This document shows positions 32,881 through 42,729 of a DNA stretch of 64,000 bases, piece after piece (position 1 is the first letter of the stretch; the number at the start of each line of letters is the position of its first letter). The translations under genes were made by a program, and so were the position numbers. A model generated the notes under the pieces. The model worked only from the letters and a program-made list of their open reading frames with translations, did not search any database and had not been told where the DNA came from. Source of the DNA: an uncultured Oscillospiraceae bacterium. Its GTDB lineage: Bacteria; Bacillota; Clostridia; Oscillospirales; Acutalibacteraceae. The stretch spans positions 186,001 to 250,000 of the forward strand of contig URFG01000001.1 of NCBI GenBank assembly GCA_900547095.1, written 5' to 3'.

Positions 32881-33951
32881 ATGAAAAACAGTATAAAACA
32901 CGCATTTTTGGCGGCAAATTCCTGCGAGGGCTTCGTTTCGCATTTTTCCGATTTTTTCAGTGTGAAAGACGGATACCGTGTATATATAATCAAGGGCGGC
33001 CCGGGCACCGGAAAATCCACCTTTATGAAAAGCATTGCAAATAAAGCTATAGATAAAGGATACAGGATTATAAAATCCCCCTGCTCAAGCGATCCCGATT
33101 CTCTTGACGCTGTGATAATAGAAGACACAAACACCGTGATATTAGACGGCACCGCTCCGCACATTGTAGAGCCGAGATACCCGGGAGCCTGCGAAAACAT
33201 TATAAATCTCGGCGAATTTTTCAATACCCGAAAGCTTTTTGAAAACCGCGAAAAGATAAAAACCTTAACAGACCGCAACACCGTGATCCACGGCATAGCC
33301 TCGGGTTATTTATCCGCCGCGGGCGAACTGCTTGAAAAAAGCGTGGAATCCGCAAAACGAAATATCGATTATAAAAAAGCGGAAAATTATGCGCGCTCTG
33401 TCATAAAAAAATATTTAAAGCCTAAAAAAGCCGAGGGCAAAATAACCGAAAGATTTTTAAGCGGAATAACACCTAAAGGATTTTATGATTTTTCGCCCGA
33501 GCTTTATAAAAGGTGCGATAAAAGAATAATTATTTCGGATAATTCTTTTGCCGTTTCAAGTTTTATTTTAGGTTATATAAAAAATGCGGCTAAAGAAAGA
33601 GGATATAATGTCACCGTTTATAAAAATCCGTTTTTGCCTATGATACTTACCGATTCGATAGAAATAGAGGAATTAAAGCTTTGCATTATGAGCGAAAATT
33701 CCTTTATAAAGCTTGACGCCGACGATAGGCGCGTGCACGCAAGACGATTTAAAATAAGTGCCTTAAGTTATAACAGAGGGCGCGAAACATTCTCAAAAAG
33801 AGTTTTTAAAGAACTGATCTCAAGCGCAGTGAATATTTTAAGAACCGCAAAGGAAGTTCACGATGAACTTGAAAACTATTATATCGGCGCGCAGGATTTT
33901 AAAAAGCTAAATATCTATGCCGATAAAAAATCGGAAGAAATTTTGAGGTAA
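32881..33951 (+). CDS. P-loop ATPase of the PRK06851 type
   Basis: A 356-residue protein with a Walker A motif, IKGGPGTGKSTFMKS, at about 37-51. The rest is basic and lacks recognised domains. The second half begins with a region (KRIIISDNSFAVSSFI, about 213-228) that resembles a second, degenerate nucleotide-binding unit. I recognise the PRK06851-type family, which is common in clostridia and has no known role. A GGGG-containing ribosome site precedes the ATG. It is divergent from birA and its upstream region holds the BirA operator, so biotin control is possible but unproved. A separate promoter for murI follows. Confidence 0.75.
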   Translation: MKNSIKHAFLAANSCEGFVSHFSDFFSVKDGYRVYIIKGGPGTGKSTFMKSIANKAIDKGYRIIKSPCSSDPDSLDAVIIEDTNTVILDGTAPHIVEPRYPGACENIINLGEFFNTRKLFENREKIKTLTDRNTVIHGIASGYLSAAGELLEKSVESAKRNIDYKKAENYARSVIKKYLKPKKAEGKITERFLSGITPKGFYDFSPELYKRCDKRIIISDNSFAVSSFILGYIKNAAKERGYNVTVYKNPFLPMILTDSIEIEELKLCIMSENSFIKLDADDRRVHARRFKISALSYNRGRETFSKRVFKELISSAVNILRTAKEVHDELENYYIGAQDFKKLNIYADKKSEEILR

Positions 33952-33968
33952 CAGTTATGTAAAAACAG

Positions 33969-33997
33969 TTGCAAGAATTCCTAAAATATGGTATGAT
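33969..33997 (+). promoter_or_regulatory. Promoter of the murI-argS-lon region
   Basis: TTGCAA (33969-33974) and TATGAT (33992-33997), 17-base spacing. Its start point would fall near 34004, which supports the TTG at 34028 over the ATG at 34001 as the murI start. Confidence 0.6.
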
Positions 33998-34027
33998 AAT
34001 ATGAATTATTATGAGGGGGCGAATATT

Positions 34028-34846
34028 TTGTCGGATAACAGAGCAATAGGTCTGTTTGATTCAGGGATCGGAGGAGTAACCGTCGCAAAAGAAATTATGA
34101 AGCTTCTTCCCCGCGAGAGCATTGTTTACTTCGGCGATACCGGCAGAGTGCCTTACGGAACAAAAAGCTCCGAAACGATAAAAAAATACGCCCTGCAGGA
34201 CGAAAAATTTTTGCTTAAAAATAATGTTAAGCTGATAGTAGCCGCCTGCGGAACGGTTTCAAGCGTGGCTTACGATACCGCAAAGCAGCTGCCCGTTCCG
34301 TTTATCGAGGTCGTTTCGCATTCGGTGAAAGCGGCGGTAAAGGCTACGAAAAATAAAAAAATTGGAATTCTTGCAACCAATGCTACCATTAAAAGCGGCG
34401 CTCACAAAAGACAGATATTATCAGCCTTACCTGACGCCGAGGTGGTGGAAACAGCGGCAAGCCTGCTTGTTCCGATAGTCGAAGAGGGCTGGACCGATAA
34501 GGACAATATCGTGGCAAGAGAGGCTGTGAAGACCTATCTTGCGCCGATGATAGAGCGCGGCGTTGATACCGTGATACTGGGCTGCACGCATTTTCCCGTG
34601 CTCCAGGATATGATAAGCGGGATTTTAGGAAAAAATGTAACGCTTATTAATATGGGAACAGCCACGGCGCACGCGGTAAAAGACCTGCTTTACACCACAA
34701 GCTCTCTATGCTGCAAAGATAATATTCCAACGCACAGATTTTATGTGAGCGACGAAACCGAGGCTTTCGCCGAAACCGCACAAAAGCTCATCGGCTGCAA
34801 GCTTGACAAAGAATTGATCGAACAGGTGGATATAGAATCGGAATGA
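34028..34846 (+). CDS. murI: Glutamate racemase
   Basis: A 272-residue racemase with LFDSGIGGVTVAKEI at the start, FGDTGRVPYG, catalytic Cys in VAACGTVSSVA and the second catalytic Cys in LGCTHFPVL. It makes D-glutamate for peptidoglycan. I choose a TTG start at 34028, which has a GAGGGGG site; the ATG at 34001 has none and would overlap the promoter start point. The Asn usually found in the first motif (AACNT) is Gly here (AACGT), a modest variation also near the active site. The next gene overlaps by four bases. Confidence 0.93.
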   Translation: MSDNRAIGLFDSGIGGVTVAKEIMKLLPRESIVYFGDTGRVPYGTKSSETIKKYALQDEKFLLKNNVKLIVAACGTVSSVAYDTAKQLPVPFIEVVSHSVKAAVKATKNKKIGILATNATIKSGAHKRQILSALPDAEVVETAASLLVPIVEEGWTDKDNIVAREAVKTYLAPMIERGVDTVILGCTHFPVLQDMISGILGKNVTLINMGTATAHAVKDLLYTTSSLCCKDNIPTHRFYVSDETEAFAETAQKLIGCKLDKELIEQVDIESE

Positions 34847-35274
34847 TTAAAACTGTGATAATAAAAATTTCGGGATCTCAAAGCTCGGCAGACGCGCCGG
34901 AGGAAGAGAATATTATAGAATTCACAACCGAGGGAATGCTCGATAAAAAAGAGGATATGATTTCTCTTTTTTATGACGAAAGCGAAATGTTAGGCTGTGA
35001 AGAGGCGAGGTCTATGCTGTGCATTCTCGGCGAAAAGCAGGTAGTGCTTGAAAGAACGGGCGATATTGTTTCAAAGCTCGTGATAGAAGCCGGCAAGCGG
35101 AACAACTGCTATTATGAAACGCCTTACGGGAATATGACGATAGGAATTCACGGCGATTACATTGAAAACTCTCTTACCGAAAACGGCGGAAAGCTCAAAA
35201 TGAAATATACCCTTGATTCCGATTTAAGACCGATAAGCACGAATAAGCTTGAAATAACTGTAAACGAGGTGTAA
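34843..35274 (+). CDS. DUF1934 beta-barrel protein (YwiB-like)
   Basis: A 143-residue soluble protein of the DUF1934 family (calycin-like beta-barrel). It contains the typical GMLDKKEDMISLFYDESEM and the closing YTLDSDLRPISTNKLEI. Its function is unknown; the gene is conserved just upstream of argS in Firmicutes (ywiB-argS), as here. It overlaps murI by ATGA and argS begins four bases after its stop. Confidence 0.85.
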   Translation: MIKTVIIKISGSQSSADAPEEENIIEFTTEGMLDKKEDMISLFYDESEMLGCEEARSMLCILGEKQVVLERTGDIVSKLVIEAGKRNNCYYETPYGNMTIGIHGDYIENSLTENGGKLKMKYTLDSDLRPISTNKLEITVNEV

Positions 35275-35278
35275 AACA

Positions 35279-36955
35279 ATGTCGTATATCACTCAGATAG
35301 CCAGAGATCAGATAAAAAGCGTGATTTTAAGCGCGGCGGAAAAAGCCGCAAATTCGGGCGAATTTATCTGTGTGCCCGAGGCTTCTTTTTCGATAGATAT
35401 CCCTGAAAACAGAGAGCACGGCGATTATGCGGTAAACGCGGCGCTTGTGTGGGCAAGAAGCCTTAAAAAAGCGCCGAGGATAATAGCCGAATCGATTTTG
35501 AAATTCGCAGCACTTGATAATACATATATAGAAAAGTGCGAGATAGCAGGTCCCGGATTTATAAATTTCTTTTTTAAGGACTCCTATTTTTCGGATATAA
35601 TCGACGACGCGCTCACAAAAGGCGCGGATTACGGAAAAAGCGATTTCGGAAAGAATAAAAGAGTTTTGGTGGAATTCGTTTCCGCTAACCCGACAGGCCC
35701 TATGCATATAGGAAACGCGAGAGGCGGAGCGCTCGGCGACTGCCTCGCGGCGGTGCTCGAAATTGCAGGTTTCGAAGTTGAGCGCGAGTTTTATATAAAC
35801 GACGCGGGCAATCAGATAAACAAATTCGGACTTTCTCTGGATCTAAGATATCAACAGATATATAAAGACGGCATTGAAATGCCCGAAGATTCCTATCACG
35901 GCGAGGATATTATCGCCCACGCAAAGGCTTTTTCGGAGATTTACGGAAATTCCTTTATGGACAAGCCCGAAATTGAAAGAAGAAAAGCTCTTATAGACTT
36001 TGCTCTTCCGAAAAACATTCAGGGACTTAAAGACGACCTTGCAAAATACAGGATAACTTACGATACCTGGTTTAAAGAAAGTTCGCTTCACTCTTCGGGC
36101 GAAACCGAAAGAATTATCGATCTTTTGATAAAGAGCGGCAAGACCTATGAATCGGAGGGAGCACTGTGGTTTAAAGCCACGGATTTCGGCTGCGATAAGG
36201 ATTTCGTGCTTAAAAGAGCGAACGGCGTGCCGACATACGTTGTCCCCGATATAGCATATCATTACAATAAGCTTGAAGTAAGGAAGTTTGACCGAGCGAT
36301 AGATATCTTAGGCGCCGATCACCACGGATATGTGCCGAGGCTCAAAGCCGCGCTTACAGCGCTTAATGTTGACGCGGACAGGCTTGACGCAGTGCTTATG
36401 CAGATGGTAAGGCTTGTCAGAAACGGCGAGGTGATAAAAGCCTCCAAGCGCTCGGGAAAAGCTATCACGCTTGTTACCCTTTTAGAAGAGGTCCCGATAG
36501 ACGCGGCAAGATTTTTCTTCAATTTAAGAGAACCTAACAGTCACTTTGATTTCGATCTTGATCTTGCGGTAAGCGAATCGAGCAACAACCCCGTTTATTA
36601 TGTTCAGTATGCTTATGCCAGAATTTGCTCAATTTTAAGAAACGTGGGCGAGCCCGATACCGCAAAAAAAGCGGACCTCGATCTATTAAAGACACCCGAG
36701 GAGCGGGAGCTTATCTCTCATATTTCCGCATTTACCGATGAAATAATAAAAGCCGCCAAAGCCTACGATCCTGCAAGGATCACGCATTATTGCATAGAAC
36801 TTGCAACGCTTTTCCATAAATTTTATTCTTCCTGCAGGGTAAACTGCGAGGATGAATCCCTTAAAAACGCAAGGCTCTGCCTCTGCAAAGCCACGTCGGC
36901 AGTGATAAAAAATATTCTTGACGCATTTAAAATAACCGCGCCCGAAAAAATGTGA
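35279..36955 (+). CDS. argS: Arginyl-tRNA synthetase
   Basis: A 558-residue class I synthetase. It has an N-terminal Add-1 domain (1-110), the HIGH motif in TGPMHIGNARGG at about 134, a catalytic core with ILGADHHGYVPRLKAAL, a modified KMSK-type loop (KASKRSGKAITL), and the C-terminal anticodon-binding DALR domain with YVQYAYARICSILR. It charges tRNA-Arg. Two arginine tRNA genes are in the window, one of them the element target. No T-box precedes it; it is read from the murI promoter. Confidence 0.98.
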   Translation: MSYITQIARDQIKSVILSAAEKAANSGEFICVPEASFSIDIPENREHGDYAVNAALVWARSLKKAPRIIAESILKFAALDNTYIEKCEIAGPGFINFFFKDSYFSDIIDDALTKGADYGKSDFGKNKRVLVEFVSANPTGPMHIGNARGGALGDCLAAVLEIAGFEVEREFYINDAGNQINKFGLSLDLRYQQIYKDGIEMPEDSYHGEDIIAHAKAFSEIYGNSFMDKPEIERRKALIDFALPKNIQGLKDDLAKYRITYDTWFKESSLHSSGETERIIDLLIKSGKTYESEGALWFKATDFGCDKDFVLKRANGVPTYVVPDIAYHYNKLEVRKFDRAIDILGADHHGYVPRLKAALTALNVDADRLDAVLMQMVRLVRNGEVIKASKRSGKAITLVTLLEEVPIDAARFFFNLREPNSHFDFDLDLAVSESSNNPVYYVQYAYARICSILRNVGEPDTAKKADLDLLKTPEERELISHISAFTDEIIKAAKAYDPARITHYCIELATLFHKFYSSCRVNCEDESLKNARLCLCKATSAVIKNILDAFKITAPEKM

Positions 36956-36964
36956 GGTAAAAAA

Positions 36965-38422
36965 ATGAATTTTGACAACCGCAACCTTTCAATGCTCACT
37001 GACCTTTACGAAATGACAATGTCAAACGGTATTTTCGATACCGAGCTTGCAAACACGGTTACATATTTCGATATGTTTTTCCGCAGAGTTCCCGATAACG
37101 GCGGTTATGCCTTAATGGCAGGCGTCGACCAGCTTATCGAGTATTTCAATAATCTGCATTTTGATAAAGACGATATAGAATATTTAAGGGGCTTAAATCT
37201 CTTTTCCGAAGATTATTTAAACTACCTTGCGGACTTTAAATTCTGCTGTGACGTGTGGGCTGTGCCCGAGGGAACGCCTATATTCCCGAAAGAGCCGATA
37301 GTCACGGTCAAAGGTCCCGCGGTACAGTGTATGATGGTGGAAACTATGGTGCTTTTAACTATAAACCACCAATCGCTTATCGCAACTAAGGCTAACCGCA
37401 TCACCCGCGCCGCCCAGGGCAGACCTGTTATGGAATTCGGCGCTCGCCGTGCCCAGGGAGCAGACGCCGCTTATTACGGCGCAAGAGCCGCGGTGATAGG
37501 CGGCTGCACAGGCACATCTGTCGTAAAAACGGCAAAGGATTTCGATGTTTCGGCATCGGGAACAATGGCGCACAGCTGGGTTCAGCTTTTTGAAGACGAA
37601 TATGAGGCGTTTAAAAAATATGCCGAGATGTACCCCGACAGCACCCTTTTGCTTGTGGATACCTACAATGTTTTAAAATCGGGAATTCCGAATGCTATAA
37701 GAGTGTTTAACGATGTTTTAAAACCGCTCGGCAAAAGACCGCTCGGAATAAGGATAGACAGCGGCGATATCACCTATTTATCCAAAAAAGTCCGCAAAAT
37801 GCTTGACGACGCGGGATACGAGGACTGCAAGATCTGCGTTTCAAACTCGCTCGATGAATATCTTATCCGCGATATGATATTCCAGGGCGCTAAAGTGGAC
37901 AGCTTCGGAGTGGGAGAAAGACTTATAACCGCGTCAAGCGAGGCTGTTTTCGGCGGAGTTTATAAGCTTGCTGCGATAGAGAAAAACGGAAAGATAATTC
38001 CTAAGATAAAGGTAAGCGAAAACACCGCTAAAATCACCCTGCCCGGAGTTAAAATTCCGTGGCGCTTATTCGACCGTGCAACAGGCAAGGCTATCGCAGA
38101 TGTTATCACCTTAAATGATGAAAGAATAGACGATTCCGAGCCTTACGAGATATTCGATCCCGTATTCACCTGGAAAAGAAAGACGGTTACGGACTTTACC
38201 GCCGTCAAGCTCCAGAAGAAAATCATCAGCGGCGGAAAAGCCGTGTATGAATCACCGAGCGTTAAGGAAATTTCCGCTTACCGCGAGGCGCAGGTCGGCT
38301 CTTTGTGGGATGAGGTTACAAGATTTGAAAAGCCCCACACCTATTATGTCGATCTTTCCGAAAAGCTGTGGAATCAGCAGCAGGAACTTTTAAATGAAAT
38401 TGCAAAATCAAATGAGATCTAA
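36965..38422 (+). CDS. pncB: Nicotinate phosphoribosyltransferase
   Basis: A 485-residue NAPRTase. It opens with LTDLYEMTMSNGIF and has MEFGARRAQGADAAYYGARAAVIGG split around residues 158-182, then GTMAHSWVQLF with the active-site histidine, and IRIDSGDI for the phosphate-binding region. It converts nicotinate and PRPP to nicotinate mononucleotide in the NAD salvage (Preiss-Handler) route. It follows argS after ten bases and is in the same run. The length matches the bacterial long form. Confidence 0.96.
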   Translation: MNFDNRNLSMLTDLYEMTMSNGIFDTELANTVTYFDMFFRRVPDNGGYALMAGVDQLIEYFNNLHFDKDDIEYLRGLNLFSEDYLNYLADFKFCCDVWAVPEGTPIFPKEPIVTVKGPAVQCMMVETMVLLTINHQSLIATKANRITRAAQGRPVMEFGARRAQGADAAYYGARAAVIGGCTGTSVVKTAKDFDVSASGTMAHSWVQLFEDEYEAFKKYAEMYPDSTLLLVDTYNVLKSGIPNAIRVFNDVLKPLGKRPLGIRIDSGDITYLSKKVRKMLDDAGYEDCKICVSNSLDEYLIRDMIFQGAKVDSFGVGERLITASSEAVFGGVYKLAAIEKNGKIIPKIKVSENTAKITLPGVKIPWRLFDRATGKAIADVITLNDERIDDSEPYEIFDPVFTWKRKTVTDFTAVKLQKKIISGGKAVYESPSVKEISAYREAQVGSLWDEVTRFEKPHTYYVDLSEKLWNQQQELLNEIAKSNEI

Positions 38423-38434
38423 GAGGTGTTCTTT

Positions 38435-39019
38435 ATGAAAAAATCAGCGGCACTTTTAATGGTTTTTGTTATTGCCTTTTTATTTTGCGCCTGCAAAAAG
38501 GATAAAAAGGAAAACACTGTAACGGGTGCGGATATCGAATACTATGCAAAAATCGGACAGATACCCGAAAGCGATATTAAACTTTCCGCCGATCCTGACT
38601 CGGTTTTATCAAAGCTTAAAAAATCCCAAGATTCTTCCGCTCTCGAATCTCACGATCACGAGGAGGGCGCAGAGGAAATTGAAATCCCCGTGATAGAATC
38701 AGGAGATTATTCGGAAATTTTAGGGAATAGTTTTCAGTATTATTATAAAACAGAGGATAAATCAGCCGGAATTACCGCTATCACCGCTACTGCCGCGGCT
38801 TTCGGTTACGATCCGGACACGGTGCTCATAGAGGTAGAAACCGATCTTAAATCCCGTAATATTAAATACGAGGTAACCTCGGGCAAGCTTTCAGACTTTT
38901 ATTTCTTCTCTTTTTCGGATGATAATTGTAAATTTTTGACCTGCGAATCGGAGAAAAACAGCGTAGTGTTCGCATTTATCGAAAGCAAGCTCAGCGCCGC
39001 GGCGGTTTATGCAAAATAA
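38435..39019 (+). CDS. Predicted lipoprotein of unknown function
   Basis: A 194-residue protein with a signal peptide ending in FLFCAC, giving a probable lipidated Cys20. The start at ATG 38435 follows a GAGGTG site; the upstream GTG at 38426 lies within it. The mature protein has a charged linker with HDHEEGAEE at about 70-80 and then a domain of about 110 residues with no hallmark I know (FQYYYKTEDKSAGITAIT). The HDH stretch could bind metal but this is only a guess. It sits between pncB and lon in the same run. Confidence 0.65.
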   Translation: MKKSAALLMVFVIAFLFCACKKDKKENTVTGADIEYYAKIGQIPESDIKLSADPDSVLSKLKKSQDSSALESHDHEEGAEEIEIPVIESGDYSEILGNSFQYYYKTEDKSAGITAITATAAAFGYDPDTVLIEVETDLKSRNIKYEVTSGKLSDFYFFSFSDDNCKFLTCESEKNSVVFAFIESKLSAAAVYAK

Positions 39020-39039
39020 ATTTACGGAGTAAATATTTT

Positions 39040-41436
39040 ATGCCAGCAGAAACAAAAAAGACGGAAAATTCTTTTCCCGTGTTAGCTTTAAGAGGACTTG
39101 TGGCTTTCCCCTCTATGATTCTTACTTTAGATGTGGGAAGAAAGCGCTCTGTGAACGCGATAAACAGGGCGATGTCCTCAAACCAGCTTATATATTTAGT
39201 TACACAGAAAGATATCACGGTGGAAGCGCCGAACTCTTCGGACCTTTACTCTATGGGCTGTCTTTGCAGATTAAGGCAAACCCTTAAAATGCCCGACGGT
39301 TCTGTCAAAGCTCTCGTTCAAGGTCTTTACAGGGCAAAGCACACCACGTTTATAAAAGAACCGGATATCTATTCCGCGGTAATAGAAAAATGCGAAGAAA
39401 AGCCTATTAAAAACAGGGCTGTTTACAAAGAAAGCATTTTAAGAAGAATAAGAATAGAATTCGAAAAATATGTTGAAGTAAACCGCAATATTGCGCCCGA
39501 CGTGATATCGACTGTCGCCACCTGCGACGATATCCCTTATCTTTGCGATTATATCGCGTTTAACGTGCCCTCGCCTTTTGACGACAAGCAGTTTATTTTA
39601 GAACAGCTTTCGCCCGTTTCAAGAGCGAAAATTCTGCTTGAGCTTTTAAGCAAAGAAAAAGAGATCTGCGAGATAGATAATAAAATAGGCGAAAAAACAA
39701 AGCGCAGAATTGACGAAAGCCAGAAAGAATATTATCTTAAAGAGCAGATAAAGGTTTTAAACGACGAGCTTTACGGCGACGACGAGCTTTCCGAAATAGA
39801 ATCCTATAACGAAAAAGCAGAAAAGCTCGATTGTTCGGATGAAGTGAAAAATAAGATAAGATCCGAAATAAATAAGCTTTCAAAGCTTCCGCCCGGCTCT
39901 CACGAGGGAACGGTTGTGCGCTCCTGGCTTGATCTTGCGATATCGCTTCCGTGGAATAAAAAAAGCGGATCTAAAGTAGATATAAAAAAGGCGGAGAAAA
40001 TTCTCGACCGCGATTTTTACGGCCTTGATAAAGTAAAAGAGCGGATCCTGGAAATGCTCGCAGTATATTCTTTAAACCCCGATATAACAGGGCAGATAAT
40101 CTGCCTTGCGGGCCCTCCCGGAGTGGGAAAGACCTCTATAGGAAAAACCATAGCCGAATGTATGGGCAGGAAGTATCGCAGAGTAGCACTCGGCGGTATG
40201 CACGACGAGGCGGAAATAAGAGGCCACAGAAAAACCTATGTGGGATCAATGCCCGGAAGAATTATCTCGGCGCTCAAATTATCGGGAGTATCCGATCCTC
40301 TTATTTTGCTTGACGAGATAGATAAGCTTGCAAGCGATTATAAGGGCGATCCCTCATCCGCGCTTTTGGAGGTTTTGGATCCGGAGCAGAACAGCTCTTT
40401 TACCGATAACTTTTTAGAGATACCTTATGATTTAAGCAAAGCGGTGTTTATCACCACGGCGAACGACGTTTCCACCGTTCCGCCCGCTCTTTTGGACCGA
40501 ATGGAAGTAATCTACATTGACGGCTACACAAGAGAAGAGCGCTTTAATATCGCTAAAAAGCACCTTGTTAAAAAAGAGCTTTCACGCCACGCGCTTTCAG
40601 GCAGGACCTGCAGAATAACAGACGGCGCACTCTATGCCATAATCGATTTTTACACCCGCGAGGCAGGAGTGAGAAGCTTGGAGAGAACCATAGCCAAGGT
40701 CTTTTCAAAGGTAGCAAAAATTATAGCCGAGGGCGAAGTAAAAAGCGTGACAGTAAAAGAGCAGGATATCTATAAATATTTAGGCACTAAAAAATACCGC
40801 CCCGAATCCATACTCGAAACCGACGAGATAGGCATTATAAACGGCCTTGCCTGGACGGCTGTGGGAGGAGAGATAATGCAGCTCGAAGTCGCCGCAACGG
40901 AGGGCACGGGCAAAATTATTTTAACGGGCAGCCTCGGCGACATTATGAAAGAATCGGCTTCCGCCGCCGTAACGTTTGTCAGGTTAAACGCGCTTAAATA
41001 CGGAATTTATCCCGATTTTTACAAAAATCTCGATATCCATATCCACGCAACCGAGGCGGCGGTCAAAAAAGACGGCCCGAGCGCGGGAGTGACTATCGCA
41101 ACGGCGCTTGTTTCGGCTCTTACAAAAGTGCCTGTAAAGCGCGATATAGCTATGACCGGCGAAATAACGATAACCGGCCGCGTGCTTGCGATAGGCGGAC
41201 TTAAAGAAAAGTCTATGGCGGCTTACCGCGGAGGAGTAAAACGCGTGTTTATTCCTTATGATAATATTCCCGACCTCGACGAGATAGATAAAACCGTGAA
41301 AGAAAACGTTGAGTTTATCCCGGTGAAAAATGCGAGCGAGATAATCCAAGCAGCTTTAAAATTCCCCGAGGAAGAAAAAAGCAAAGAGCTTTTTATCTCG
41401 CAAAATTCAGGCGAAAAGGCAGTAAGCAGGTGCTGA
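39040..41436 (+). CDS. lon: ATP-dependent protease Lon
   Basis: A 798-residue LonA. The N-terminal substrate domain (about 10-200) and a coiled-coil linker are followed by the AAA+ module with Walker A GPPGVGKTS and Walker B LILLDEIDK. The Ser-Lys protease domain has Ser681 in KKDGPSAGVTI and Lys724 in GGLKEKS. It degrades misfolded and some regulatory proteins in the cytoplasm. All catalytic residues are present. engB follows after one base, the same order as in Bacillus. Confidence 0.98.
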   Translation: MPAETKKTENSFPVLALRGLVAFPSMILTLDVGRKRSVNAINRAMSSNQLIYLVTQKDITVEAPNSSDLYSMGCLCRLRQTLKMPDGSVKALVQGLYRAKHTTFIKEPDIYSAVIEKCEEKPIKNRAVYKESILRRIRIEFEKYVEVNRNIAPDVISTVATCDDIPYLCDYIAFNVPSPFDDKQFILEQLSPVSRAKILLELLSKEKEICEIDNKIGEKTKRRIDESQKEYYLKEQIKVLNDELYGDDELSEIESYNEKAEKLDCSDEVKNKIRSEINKLSKLPPGSHEGTVVRSWLDLAISLPWNKKSGSKVDIKKAEKILDRDFYGLDKVKERILEMLAVYSLNPDITGQIICLAGPPGVGKTSIGKTIAECMGRKYRRVALGGMHDEAEIRGHRKTYVGSMPGRIISALKLSGVSDPLILLDEIDKLASDYKGDPSSALLEVLDPEQNSSFTDNFLEIPYDLSKAVFITTANDVSTVPPALLDRMEVIYIDGYTREERFNIAKKHLVKKELSRHALSGRTCRITDGALYAIIDFYTREAGVRSLERTIAKVFSKVAKIIAEGEVKSVTVKEQDIYKYLGTKKYRPESILETDEIGIINGLAWTAVGGEIMQLEVAATEGTGKIILTGSLGDIMKESASAAVTFVRLNALKYGIYPDFYKNLDIHIHATEAAVKKDGPSAGVTIATALVSALTKVPVKRDIAMTGEITITGRVLAIGGLKEKSMAAYRGGVKRVFIPYDNIPDLDEIDKTVKENVEFIPVKNASEIIQAALKFPEEEKSKELFISQNSGEKAVSRC

Positions 41437-41437
41437 T

Positions 41438-42010
41438 ATGAATTTTTCGGATGTAACATTTGAGGCGGCTTTCGGCACCGCCTCGCAGCTGCCGCAGTCC
41501 GATATTCCGGAAGTTTGCTTCTGCGGAAGATCGAATGTGGGAAAATCTTCGCTTATAAATAAGGTGCTCGGAAGAAAAGCGATCGCGAGAGTAAGCTCCA
41601 CCCCGGGAAAGACGGTCACGATAAACTTTTATAAGCTAAACGGCCTAAGGCTTGTGGACCTCCCCGGTTACGGCTACGCAAAGGTAGCCACAAAGGAAAA
41701 GGAACGCTGGAGCGGCCTTATGGAGCATTATTTCAGATCGGGAAGAAACATAAAGCTTTGCTTTTCGCTTATCGATATGAGAAGACCCGCGACCGAGTTC
41801 GATCTTAATATGCTCGGATTTTTAAATCACTTCGGGTTTAACACCGCGATAATTCTCACTAAATCGGATAAGCTCAATAAAACCGAATTTGAAAAAAATC
41901 TCAAAGCTTTTAAAGAAACTTTTGGTGAAAATATCCCCATAATTCCCTTTTCCGCGCTTAAAAATACCGGCACCGAGGAAATAAGATCTTTAATAGAAAA
42001 CATTTTATAA
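41438..42010 (+). CDS. engB: Ribosome biogenesis GTP-binding protein (EngB/YsxC)
   Basis: A 190-residue single-domain GTPase. G1 is CGRSNVGKSSLINK, then the G2 region with SSTPGKT, G3 DLPGYGYAKV, G4 LTKSDK and G5 FSALK. It is needed for assembly of the 50S ribosomal subunit. It is placed right after lon, the usual Firmicute pair. The ATG overlaps nothing but is separated from the lon stop by a single base. Confidence 0.96.
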   Translation: MNFSDVTFEAAFGTASQLPQSDIPEVCFCGRSNVGKSSLINKVLGRKAIARVSSTPGKTVTINFYKLNGLRLVDLPGYGYAKVATKEKERWSGLMEHYFRSGRNIKLCFSLIDMRRPATEFDLNMLGFLNHFGFNTAIILTKSDKLNKTEFEKNLKAFKETFGENIPIIPFSALKNTGTEEIRSLIENIL

Positions 42011-42028
42011 AAAAGAGGTAAAAATACT

Positions 42029-42688
42029 ATGATTTTTGAAAACGGCGACAGAATAGTATTCACCGGCGACTCCGTAACAGATATGGGAAGAGCGCGCCCC
42101 GTGGGCGAGGAAATAGGCGATAATTTAGGAACCAGCTATGTGAGAATTATCGATAATATGATAAATGCCTGGTATCCCGACCTTAGAATCAGGATATCAA
42201 ACACCGGAATAGCGGGCCACACAAGCCGCGACCTTTTAAACAGATTTGACGCAGACGTCTGCGCCCTTAACCCCGACTGGGTTTCAATACTTATCGGAAT
42301 AAACGATGTGTGGAGATTTTTTGACGCCCCCGCTCTTACCGATATTCAGGTGGGAATTGAAGAATACGAGAAAAACCTCGAGGAAATGATAATAAGGATA
42401 AAAGATAAGGTCAAAGGCGTGTTTATCTTATCCCCTTATTATATGGAGCCTAACTGCGAGGATATGATGAGAAAGAAAATGGGCGAGTATTCTGCAGTTG
42501 CACGAAAGCTTGCAAAAAAACACGGCTGTGAATATGTCGATTTTCAGTCGGTTTACGATAACTTCTTAAAATACCGCCATTCTTCCTTTATAAACTGGGA
42601 TAGGGTGCACCCCAATCAGATCGGCGCAACCCTAATGGCAAAGGAATTTTTAAAGCACTGCGGATTTGATTACAATCATAAATATTGA
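42029..42688 (+). CDS. SGNH/GDSL-type esterase
   Basis: A 219-residue SGNH hydrolase without signal peptide. Block I is VFTGDSVTDMGR (catalytic Ser), block II has the glycine in TGIAGHTS, block III is IGINDVW, and block V is WDRVHPNQ (Asp and His of the triad). Such intracellular enzymes in clostridia remove acetyl or other acyl groups from sugars, often near glycosidases; the substrate is unknown. It follows engB after 18 bases and ends before the asparagine T-box promoter. Confidence 0.88.
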   Translation: MIFENGDRIVFTGDSVTDMGRARPVGEEIGDNLGTSYVRIIDNMINAWYPDLRIRISNTGIAGHTSRDLLNRFDADVCALNPDWVSILIGINDVWRFFDAPALTDIQVGIEEYEKNLEEMIIRIKDKVKGVFILSPYYMEPNCEDMMRKKMGEYSAVARKLAKKHGCEYVDFQSVYDNFLKYRHSSFINWDRVHPNQIGATLMAKEFLKHCGFDYNHKY

Positions 42689-42690
42689 TA

Positions 42691-42719
42691 TTGACAAATT
42701 TAAATTCCGGTGATATAAT
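42691..42719 (+). promoter_or_regulatory. Promoter of the asnS-asnA operon
   Basis: TTGACA (42691-42696) and TATAAT (42714-42719) with 17-base spacing, immediately upstream of the T-box leader. Confidence 0.85.
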
Positions 42720-42729
42720 TTTTTATATT

